NCBI RefSeq assembly: GCF_026151205.1
Contig: NC_087078.1
Location: 4,543,675 to 4,607,674, forward strand
DNA length: 64,000 bases
Direction: 5' to 3'
Source of the DNA: Bolinopsis microptera
Taxonomy: Eukaryota; Ctenophora; Tentaculata; Lobata; Bolinopsidae
The first letter of the stretch is position 1. Each line of letters starts with the position of its first letter. The translations under genes were made by a program, and so were the position numbers. Below the pieces are notes generated by a model that did no database searches, was not told where the DNA came from, and saw only the letters and a list, made by a program, of their open reading frames with translations. Shown one piece after another: positions 50,160-62,200 of the stretch.

Positions 50160-50220
50160 AGTTATATATAATAGTACTATATAATATGTATTATATAGTA
50201 CTATATAATATGTATTATAT
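50160..50220. promoter_or_regulatory. AT-rich palindromic promoter-like segment
   Basis: Tandem ATTATATAGTACTATATAAT palindromes lie 30 to 90 bp before the ATG at 50252. TATA-like content and position suggest a promoter for the short isoform, but no initiator or transcript evidence is visible. Confidence 0.25.
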
Positions 50221-50251
50221 TGCTATTATTTCACTTCACGCCAGCTGAGCT

Positions 50252-53200
50252 ATGAGGCTGCCTGTAGAAGAGAGAAATGCCCTTTTTACGAAGGGTTTTA
50301 TGGCCGCTAGTAAGTCTGATGTTAACTTTATAACACTGAGTAGGCTGATCTATATTATAAACTACTTTTCATATATATATTTAATATTTAAAAACGGCTG
50401 ACTATAAGAATGATGCTGTTTTTAGGTACCAGTTTGTGCGCATATTTAAATAAAACATGTAATCATATACATTATATTATGTAATAACAATAAATTCATT
50501 ATAAATAGGACTTAACAACTTATAAATGACTCATGATTATTGGCTCGACTACGAATAGTTTTAAGTTAATTGTTAAAAATGAATTGCTGATGCGTGTCAC
50601 ACTTAACTCGCTAGCTTGTAAGTCCAATATAATGCGATCCATTATATGTACAACTACACATACAATACATAAGTATACCTTAGAAAGCATTGTTAATAGT
50701 ATTACATAAGCTTAAGGTAACACAAACGATTAATTAATAAGTTACAAGGGGTCCGCTATTTTCTTATTTTACAATCTATTTGTGTACCCAACAAACCATC
50801 AACACCAGTTGTTAACCCCCATGAGTCAGTATTGAGTAACTATGTTACGGTATCTTAATCTAACAACTTGTGTATTTCAGAGGCGCTGATCAGCGAGAGA
50901 GATGAGCTATCAAGCGAACTAAGGGATCTTAAGGATAATGTGGACACTAAGATCAGTAGCCTAACTAAACAACACACCAACACAGTAGCTAATGTTACTG
51001 CCACTCTTACCAGCTCCCACCAGACCCACACCAAACAACGTGAGTAGGAAACTACTATTGCTTACTTTACAAATTGTTCATTTGGTTCCTGTTACTCGTA
51101 AAATATCGGTATAGTTTTTATTCTTTAGTGTAGGCCACTGAATAACACCACGAAGGGTGTTTGTCGTTGGTCAGTGTGGAAAATGTCAGATTTTAGTGTA
51201 GTTATCGGCGCTGTCATTGGTGGATTTGTAAGAGGTACACTGGTTACTACCTTCTGTCAAGGAGCAGAGTAGTCATTAGTGAACATACTACTAGTAACTA
51301 AGTAACCTGGTAACCTATTTTATCTAGAGGGTGTGGGAGGAGAGGCCCGAGAGGGGGTGGGATGAGGGGGTGGGAGGAGGGGGTGGGAGGAGAGGGGGGT
51401 GGGAGGAGGGGGTGGGAGGAGAGGGGGTTGGGAGGAGGAGGTGATCTACCTTATACATAGAAAGACGACGCTAACGTTTCTATTGATATAGACAATACAT
51501 AGTGCGCGAAGTGTCTGTCTTTGTGTAAAATATATGGTTCTAACGCAGTGTACAGTGCGCAGTGTACAGTGTGCAGTGTGCGGTGCGCAGTGCGCAGTGT
51601 GCAGTGCGCAGTGTACAGTGTGCAGTGTACAGTGTGCAGTGTGCAGTGTACAGTGTGCAGTGTGCAGTGTACAGTGTGCAGTGTGCAGTGTGCAGTGTAC
51701 AGTGTGCAGTGTACAGTGTGCAGTGTACAGTGTGCAGTTTACAGTGTGCAGTGTACAGTGTGCAGTGTACAGTGTGCAGTGTACAGTGTGCAGTGTGCAG
51801 TGTACAGTGTACAGTGTACAGTGTGCAGTGTGCAGTGTACAGTGTGCAGTGTACAGTGTGCAGTGTACAGTGTGCAGTGTACAGTGTGCAGTGTACAGTG
51901 TACAGTGCGCAGGGTGCAGTGTACAGTGTGCAGTGTGCAGTGTACAGTGTGTAGTGTGTATGGTTCCAACGCAGTGTACAGTGCGCAGTGTACAGTGCGC
52001 AGGGTGCAGTGTACAGTGCGCAGGATGCAGTGTGCAGTTCTTCTATGACGCAGTGGCGTAACGTTGCCTGTTGGCGCCCCCAACCCCCCTCGCCAAAAAA
52101 GCGCCCCCCTGTTGGTGCCCACTCCCCTGTTGGCGCCCTTCCCTAAAATTGAACAAATAAGGTGATTTCAGAGGATACGCCGGTAAAATCTCTAAAAAAG
52201 TGTGTTTCTAGAGCAAAACGCGCAGTCTTGCTAGTACCTCAGTTAAGTTTTTCAAAATTGTCCCACATTCAAACAACCACTCCCCCGCCTTGTGTAAGTT
52301 TAAACAAGCTTGCATATCAATCTCTCGTGGAGAATTAATATTCACTTTAATAAATCAAACTTGCCAATCTGTCAGCGCTTATTTAGTTATTATATACGTA
52401 GCAATAGGTGGTATATAATATTATATATATTTAGCACATTCTTCTCCCTAAGCTGAGGAATGTAAAGTGTATTACGTTACTCCCTTGGGAGTACTCTAGT
52501 AATCAGACGTACCTACGTACGTTGTTTAAATTTCTACAGTTTCTCTGTAACTACAGTTTGTGGAAATTTTGCTTTCAATCTCAATAGAGTATTTCATTAC
52601 TGCGCCACTTGTTCTCTAAATTCAGTTTTTTAAATGCTTTTAAACTGAAATTGATTTTGAAGAACTACCGCTGGCATCAGGCCAGTGTCCCTTATGTAGT
52701 GACCAGTGACTAGTGACTAGTGACTAGTGACTAGTTACAAGCGACCAGTGACCAGTGACCAGTGACTAGTGACTAGTGACTAGTGACTAGTGACTAGTGA
52801 CTAGTTACAAGTGACTAGTGGCTAGTTACAAGTGACTAGTGACTAGTTACAAGTGACTAGTGACTAGTGACTAGTGACTAATGACTAGTGACTAGTGACT
52901 AGTTACAAGTGACCAGTGACCAGTGACCAGTGACCGGTGACCAGTGACCAGTGACCAGTGACCAGTGACCAGTGACCAGTGACCAGTGACTACTAGTCAC
53001 TACTGTGTATGTACACACTTCACAACATGCACTATACACTGTACCCAGTATAACACGTCCCACATTAGACCCAATGTGACCTATTGTGTTATTACCATTA
53101 TCATGGCTCCTACTTGACACTACTAGTTGACACTACTCTCTGTTAACTGGTTTCCTCCTTTACTGTGTGTGCTCACATGTTAAATGCTCACTAGTTCTGG

Positions 53201-56200
53201 TAGTGTTCACCCCTCAAGTTTCTATTCGACATTGCATTGCTTTTTCCCCGTTTCTGTACGATATTTGCTATTTGTCACATATTATTATAGACATGAGTAT
53301 AAATAGTGAGTACAAGTAGATCTCTAACTCAGCAAGCAGCACTTGAGTGTGCTCTGTAGTAATGCTAGATAGCACACTCAGCAAGCAGGGCAATAGCACC
53401 TGAGCGCCACTAGTCATCACAAGCAATTCACAGCACTCATCACACGCACAGCTACTATACCTGCTATCTCTGATATCTCTAATCTACCTTTAGGATGACT
53501 TGCAGCAGATCTGTGTAGTGTTCAACATATCATCTGTCTGATTAACAAACTCCTGCTAACTACACGTGTGGTTTATCTCCAGATATCACCACGTGACCTG
53601 CCTTAGTATCTCTGTTTCTATCAAATGAGTGCCTCTCATCTCCCCGAATGCCCTCTCTGAGAATGTTCAGCTACATTACGGGGGTGCTAAAGTGCGGCCT
53701 ATTGAGTGTGAGCCAGCTTTGTGGGTTTTACAATAGTGTTAGGTATTTTCCAGCGGGGTGTCAAGACCTAGAGACTGCTAGCTTTATCAAAACAGACCGT
53801 ACGTTTTAAAGCTTTTTCAAAGTTCTTGAATACCTTGTTATTACTACTATATAATACTGCTTGTTATTGAGAGAAGAGGGATGAGGAGGATCAGGAGGAG
53901 GGAGGATAGGGAGAATGAGGAGGAGGGAGGAGGGAAGGAGGGGGAGGGAGGGAGGAGGGGAGAAGTAAGGAGGGAAGTGGGATCATATTATGGGAGGTCT
54001 TAAAGAAACTGACCGCACATTCCTACGACTATTTATTAAAGACGGTGAAAATGAATCAGTAAAGTGCGATATCCTTGTGTCTAGTCAACAGTATACATTA
54101 GAATATATTATATACTCATTATATATAATACACTTGCAATGTGTAGCGAGTTGTAATACGGATCACTCAGTTATGACGGTTTATGTAGTTCCCACAACCT
54201 AACACCTTGCCTAATGGTCTGCAAATATATATCATGATCTTGGACCTACGTGGCGAGTTTGCTCCCTAACTAAACAAAAAATGTAGCTCCAACAGTCCGA
54301 CGGCATTCCTTAAATATTTCTCCTTTTTCCTTAAATATCTTGACTTATATTGCATTTCAGTGAAAGACGGATACGAGACTACGATAGCCGATCTACGGAG
54401 TCAGGTTAGACTGAACTGTTTATTGAGTTGTTGCCCCTCCCCACCCGTCCAGTGCCCCCCCTCCTCCCTCCCCGTCCAGTGCCCCCCCCCCCCCCCCCCC
54501 CTCTAATGTAAGATTAGACTAATTTTATAGATTATCAGGGATCCTAGATGTACCATCCTGTGAATTGTGAAAGGATTTTAACATTTTAATTAAAACGATC
54601 AATGTTAATAATAAAAAACCTTTCGCATTTCGGATTCCGCCTAAGTAAACAAAAGTAAAAAGTGAAGGTCACTTCGACTTTATCGTTATTTATATAATAA
54701 CACTGTATTCTAACCACCGTTTTTTATTACTTTTTCTAAACAACTTAATCCTTATCAAATCATTGCTTGAAATGACGGAATATATCAGTAGATTTTACGG
54801 CAGCCATTATCAGTATTACAAAATATACAACAATTACCTTGTCTCACTGTACTAATTATTAGTATTACTTAATCAGCAATAACACTAAATCCACTACTAT
54901 ATGCTCATAGATGTATACACTCGTTTGTAACTGGTAGCTAAACTACTAGTTGTAACAAGTAGTTGTAGTCGTAACTAGTAGCTAAACTACTAGTTTGTTA
55001 ATACGAAGATCAAAGCGCCTGTACAGCTATTACTTTTGTCCGTTTCCAATATAACATGCTTTATATGCCTCACTATATATTAACTACCTGTACAGTGTAC
55101 ATGTTAGTTAGTTACTACTACAGTACCTGTATTACCATGTGCCTCACTGTTAGTTCCGTCTTACAATGTATTCTAAAAGCCAGCAAAGATAGTTTTATAA
55201 AGGGGGGGGGGGGGGGGGGGGGCACATTGTTTGCTATAGTAACTATAGCAACACGACGAGTGGAGAGTGTTGAGTTGTGGCCCCCCCGGCCTCATGCTTC
55301 ATTGTAAGCATTCCTTGTGAAGACATAAAAGTTAGCTGTTAGTGCGCCTATCTAGTAGTGCTGAGTGCTCTGTCTTTACTAAAAATACAATAGGTTCAGG
55401 CTAACTTCATTAGAAGTAGTGAGATAATAACTTGAGTAATTAAACTGATTAGTTAATTAATTAATTAATTAGCACGTGTGTTATTAGTGTGATCATGTTA
55501 TTGCTAGTGTTGCACCTGCACATTGTACACATGTTACAAGAATGTTTCCGTGGTTACATTAAAGCTACATTTCGATATTCGCAAACTTCCCACGTACCGT
55601 TTTGTAAGTAAGAAAGAAATTCAACGATTTAATTGGTTCTCTACAACTTATAAAATACTCTCTGTATATATTTCTGCTTGAATGCATATCATTTATTGTG
55701 AGGAGAATGAGCATGCATGATGTTTGGGATAAGTAAATTACAGGCCTCGATTGGAAAGAGCGCAAATTATCAAGCATCAATTTAGCTTGTTATTCGTGGC
55801 GACAATGCAGATAATATACGATAACAATCCAGATTGAGAGTATGAAATATGAATAATAACTATTGAGCTATTTCGCACGTGTGTGTGTGTAATGTGTATC
55901 ATGTGTGTACTGTTGAGCCAGTTTTTACGTGTTTAGGGGATATGGTCCACTGAACGGAAGGGTGGTTGTTAATATAATAATTACTGTTAAAACAAGGGAA
56001 CAAACTAAAGAAAAAGAATATCTAACCCGGACTAGATTGCCAAAATGCGAATATGGCGATTTGGTTCTACGTTTAGCTTATCTGCAATAATTTATAGTAA
56101 ATAACAGAATGATAACCTTATTGTCTCCATCAGTTGTCTGTGATAGAAGATAAGCACTGTAACGAGATACACAACATACGAGATAAGCACTCAGAAGAGA

Positions 56201-59200
56201 TAGCGACACTACACCGGGAGTATGAGGGTCAGAGAAACCAACTCATTGTCTCTCATCAACAGGACACCGCTAGAATGGAGGTCAGTTTACACGGGTGCTT
56301 TTTATAAGGTTAATCGTACAAGATCTTGTATTTACACCTTTTAGCCAAATAAAATTATGATGAAATTATTTGGATCTGTAGCTCAATATAATTTAGTTAG
56401 CTATCGTTCGTTCGTTCATTTGTTTGTTTGTTCGTTCATTTATTTGTTAGTTTGTTTGTCCGTTTATTCGTTCGTTTGTTTGTAACATAGTACACCTTTA
56501 CTACTCTACTTCTGTCAGGGAACACAGCGGGCTCTTGAAGAACAGAACGATTATCTGGACAGCCAGATAAAAGAGAAGGAGGAGATAATGCAGATTGAAA
56601 TACAGTCCCAAGTACAGGTACTGTATTAATAAAACAAATATTTAATAAAACAAATATTTATTTTTACGGCACAATCAAACAATTAAATATCAATAATAAA
56701 TAAATCAGGGGAGGTTTGAAGAGGTTTCAAGTGCCGAAGGCCACTGCTTATCTTTAGGATTTGAGAGTGACCTGTGCTTGAAACCCCCTCAACCATCCAC
56801 TACGTCAATATACTTGTTATACAAATATAGAAAAATATAATAATCTAAAATTACCTATTGGTTTAGTTTGGTGACATAGGAGAGCCCAGTTGAGTTTTAG
56901 TTTAGGTTTAGGTTTTAAATCATAGTTTAAAAGGTTAGCCATGTTTCATGGCAGAGAGAGATATCATGTGTGCAGAGCCGTACCGGATGTAGAATTTGAG
57001 ATATAATATAAATTAGTTACCATGTATTAGGGTCATCTCGATTTTGGAGGGATAGTAAGTGCTTTTTAAGGTTAGATTTAATAATACCTGACGAGGCTGA
57101 TAAGTCTGAATTCTTGGAAGAACCCGGGATTATTATCCCATCTTCATTAGCATCACATATTTCGAATACATAGGGGCTGAGGTCATTCCAAATTTTCGTA
57201 GAGGTGTACAAAAAGTTCTGTTGGGAGATATCTAACCTCAGTAATGGGACAATCAGACGAAGTTTTTCATTTCTAGGACAGAACTTGAAAAGATCTTTAA
57301 TCGACTGGGGGACATCAAATTTAAGAATTTTGAATAGTTCCATAAATGTATGGTACATGTGCAGATTCTCCAGGTTCATAATTTTCTGCTCAGTGAATAG
57401 CGGTTTAGTGTGTTCAAGACAGTAGTTCTTGCTAGCCATATGTTCGTTATAAGTTCTTGAACGTGCACAGGTTAAATAGTATTCTTTATGATAAAAATTG
57501 GGAATGTTACCAAATAGCAGTCTTATACATCGTTTTTGAATTGCAAAGATTTTATTCAGCTTATGTTTAGGGATCCCACCCCAGCAACTTATACAATAGC
57601 TAAGATGTGACATAAAAAGGGCATTGTATAGTTTCAAATATTCAGATTTGGGAATGAATTTGCAAATTCTCTTAATCGATACAATACTGGAGTTCAGCTT
57701 TAAAGATAAATGATTAAGATGTGGTTCCCAGCTTAGCTGTTCGTCTATTATCACCCCAAGAAACTTTGTACATTGAACTTTTTCTAGCTTTTTGCCATCT
57801 ATTAAAATCGTTAGATTCCTGTTAAAGGGCCGTGTTCTGGCACAGGTCTGTGTTGCTCTTGACAAACCTGGCTGAAAATGCATGTAACAACTTTTCCCTG
57901 CATTTATATGTAACTTGTTAGACTCCATATAGTTACTGACCTGTTTCATTACATGATTAGCTTTTTCAAAAGCTTCCTGTGCTGAACTACCTATCACAAA
58001 AATATTTGTATCATCAGCAAACAGGACGAATTCAGCCAAGCTTGAGGAGCTCACAATATCATTTATATAAATCAGAAATAGTAGAGGTCCTAACATTAGT
58101 AACTAACTAGTAACTAACAAGTACAGGTACTGTAGTAGTAACTAACTAGTAACTAACAGGTACAGGTACTGTAGTAGTAACTAACTAGTAACTAACAGGT
58201 ACAGGTACTGTAGTAGTAACTAACTAGTAACTAACAGGTACAGGTACTGTAGTAGTAACTAACTAGTAACTAACAGGTACAGGTACTGTAGTAGTAACTA
58301 ACTAACAGGTACCACCCTGGTACCACCCTAGTATGTACCAGCAATGTTGTGTATTATTGTAAAGCTGGGACCTTTATAAACACTAATTTGTTAAAAACTT
58401 TAAACAGCCTAATAGTCTGTTACTAGTAACTAGTTGCTAGGTAACCAGCTCTTTCTATACAGTAAGCTACTTCCGGCTCATTCACCTGTTATCTGGTCCC
58501 TATAACAACAACAACTTATTATATATAAACTATATAATATTAGTATATAGGTACTAATAACAATAACCTGCCGCACTAATACATGTAATTACACTATAAC
58601 TCTGGTTTAGAGCAGGCCCTTACTGGGGCTGATAACAGGGCACCCTATAATACTAGTGGTTACTGGCTATACTCCCCTGTGTTACTGGTTACTGGCTATA
58701 CTAGTGGTTACTGGCTATACTCCCCTGTGTTACTGGTTACTGGCTCCTTACTGGGGCTGATAACAGGGCACCCTATAATACTAGTGGTTACTGGCTATAC
58801 TCCCCTGTGTTACTGGTTACTGGCTCCTTACTGGGGCGGATAACAGGGCACCCTATAATACTAGTGGTTACTGGCTGGCTATTAGTCTCTTTACTGCCCA
58901 TTTCTACAACCCACTATTATACGTGTATTACATGTTCTCGGTTGTCATGGTAACTATAGAGGTAGTGAGCTAAGCTGCATGCTCACAAGCAGTATAATTA
59001 CGATGAGAAAGTTACTCGACTTAGCGATAATATGTACTATTTTTATCTTAAATCTTTTCAAACAATCCATAATTATACAGATTTTATCCTAAACCAACCC
59101 AGATATACAAGGAGAAAACAAATATAGACCTATAAAGGTATCCAGTATTTTGTTATTTTCGAAACCTAAAAATATGTATTGTAGTAACTATTATGGTAAC

Positions 59201-62200
59201 TAGTAACTATAGTATTGATGTAACACTGTAACACTGTAACACTGTAACACTGTAACACTGTAACACTGTAACACTGTAACACTGTAACACTGTAACACTG
59301 TAACTGCTGAAGTAATTGTGACGCTGGTGATTTTGTATTACAAAGAACCTCAAAAGTTAACTAATAGTACAGACAGAATAAATTTAATAAACCCTTTATT
59401 TCTATAATCTACTTTTTACATAAAATAACTCTAAATTATAGATTATTTTCTCACGGCACATAGCAGCAATTAAAAACCTGTCGTCACTCATTGAGCGATG
59501 AAAAGTTGAATAGTGCTCCCTAATTTTCTACTTCGGAGGAGATGAATTCTTTCGTTCCTGCAGCTTGCCCTTCTAAACTATATATATAGCCGGCGGTGGG
59601 GAACAGAGAGCATGCTTAGCTTAGCTAGCTTCATCTCGGGTTCAGACCTCGTACAAACTACACATATTCCGGGCTATTTCACAGTTTAGGAATGTAAACT
59701 GGTTCTATTAGATATCAACACCTAATTTCAATCAGTCTTAGTAGATATTGAAAATTTTCTAAAGAAACTAACAGAGTAACGGAGAGGCTAACAATTATTG
59801 GAATTTAAGAAACCTGTAGCCTATGATTCCGGAACGTTAATTATATTTCGTCCTCAAAGAAAAATATTATATAACTATAAAGCTTTGTTCTGTAAGTAAT
59901 GCTGGGTGTAATTTCTATTACACTAGAATAAGAACATAGTATTTCACTAAATTGTGAGTTGTATTATTCTAAAAAAGTGTTTGTTTTCACTAAGTTTTGT
60001 TATTATATAGGAGCAAGTGCAGCGCTACTCTACAATAAACGCAGAGCTACAATCCTTACGAGACGTTATTGACATGAGAAACGCGGAGATTAAGAAGCTG
60101 AACACTAAAGCCAAAGAAATAGAATTAAAGGTACGTCATCAATTATTATTATTATATATATATATCGTTTTACGCTCGACTGTGTCTTTAATTGCAGCTA
60201 TTGAGCTATAAATATAATAAAATGTATAATAATAATATAGTAGTTCGTCTTAATCTACCTAGTAACTATAGTAACTATATAATAGTAACTATAGTAACTA
60301 TAGTAACTATAGTAACTATAGCAACTGGTTTTCTACTCAGGTGGAGAATATCCCTGGTCTAGAGAAGGACTTGCGGAGTTACAAGGACCACAACGAACAA
60401 CTGCGCGCCACAATAGAGATGAAGGCTGAGTCTGAGCGAACCCTGAACCTCACACAGGAGACACTGTACCAGAATTTAAAAGAGAAGGAAACAGATAATA
60501 AAAACATTGTCCTCAAGTGTGAAGAACTACAATTCCGGGTAATGGAATGTCTTACTAATGGAATATCTTACTATATATAAAGCGAGACTTTACTGACACC
60601 ACGACATCAATTTTTACACGACTTTCCGCGAAAACTGTGAGGGATATACCATTGCAACTTTTTTGGTTGGGTTGATGATGATAATGATTTTATAGCCTTT
60701 TGACCAGTATGAATAAATATAAAAATTGGCCAAGGAATAAGAACTTCAAGTCCTGAAATCTGAATCCGGTGTAAAAATCAGAAAATAAATAAATATTGTT
60801 GTCTCTTGGCACGACTTTGTGGTTAGTTAGTTGTAGTTCCTGTTGCTCACAAGATACTCTCACCAGTTGTCCCTGATTGAGGAGAAGGAAGGAGGAAGTA
60901 ACGGGAAGATATTCGCGCCAATAAGCTACAGCACCCCTACCTGTAGCCCTAGAAGGCAGTTTTCCGAACCTCCTATCAGAACTTCTGATTCACCTTCTAA
61001 ACATTCCAACAGGTTAATTCTTACTTATTTTAATTAATTAACTTATTAATTATTTTAATTAATTAACTAATTGGATAATAATCTGTTATTGATTTTATAT
61101 GTAACAAGATACAATAAGGTTGATATATGATCGCTAAGATAACATATTTTAGAGTTGATACTACTGACACACAGAATCAGACTTTCTCTCGTACACGACA
61201 GACATCACTAGATTCAGGAACTTACCTTGTAAAAAGGAACTCTCTAAATGTGTTGAACGTGGGAGAGGATAACAAAATAGCTGATAAAATAATTAAAATC
61301 TCTAAAACAAGCGACACAATAAGAGATAGTCCAGTATGGATTGCGAGGAGGAGATGTTGTTCTGCCAACCAATCACACAGTACTGATAGAGTTTCTACTG
61401 ATAAGAAAACTGCTGATAAAAGTACTTCAGATTACAAGTCTCCTACTTCTCGCTCCAGAGCTCTATGGTTTGTTCCCATCTCTAGAAAGGATGGAGTTGA
61501 GTTAACTGATAAAACCATGGATACACCCGTGAAGTCTACTTCAAATCCGCTCTCATCCAAATCAGAATCACATCTCTTATCATCAGACATTTCTACTTCT
61601 TCTAGCCGACAACCCATTCGCTCCTCACTCCGACTCAAGAAGCACAAGCTGAAGAACAACAAGTTCACATACTCCAAATACCTTGCTCAAAAAGACAGCT
61701 CTGAAACTGATTCCCTCACAAAGTCTAATGTTTGTCTGACTCCGGGGGCTGGCAATAACATGTTACCTGACAACGCTTTAATAACGTGTAATATAACCAC
61801 CAAGGATAAACCGACGGAGGACTGCGAATCATTTGTAGATACTTATATTTCATTAGATGCTGCTGACATGGAGCTGAGGTCTGTTAAAAAAGACTGCGCC
61901 CAAAATACCACCCAAAATTTCACCAACACAGCTGATCCGGGTGATAAAATATCACCGGGTCCGGGCGATAGGCGGTCTTCTAGAGGTAAAAGTAAATCAC
62001 CAGGCAACACCACTACTAGTAAATCACCAGGCAACACCACTACCAGTAAATCACCAGGCAACACCACAACCAGTAAATCACCAGGCAACACCATTACCAG
62101 TAAATCACCAGGCAACATTATTACCAGTAAATCACCAGGCAACACCATTACCAGTAAATCACCAGGCAACACCATTACCAGTAAATCACCAGGCAACACC

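Noticed and set aside
51185-51229. Possible small exon with a glycine-rich hydrophobic peptide before GTAAGA
   Set aside because: It has a good donor but no partner exon in phase and no homology. A 15-codon ATG stretch is easily found by chance.
51521-52061. Cys/Val/Gln-rich frames of up to 175 codons
   Set aside because: They are translations of the CAGTGTA heptamer array in three frames with no support outside the repeat.
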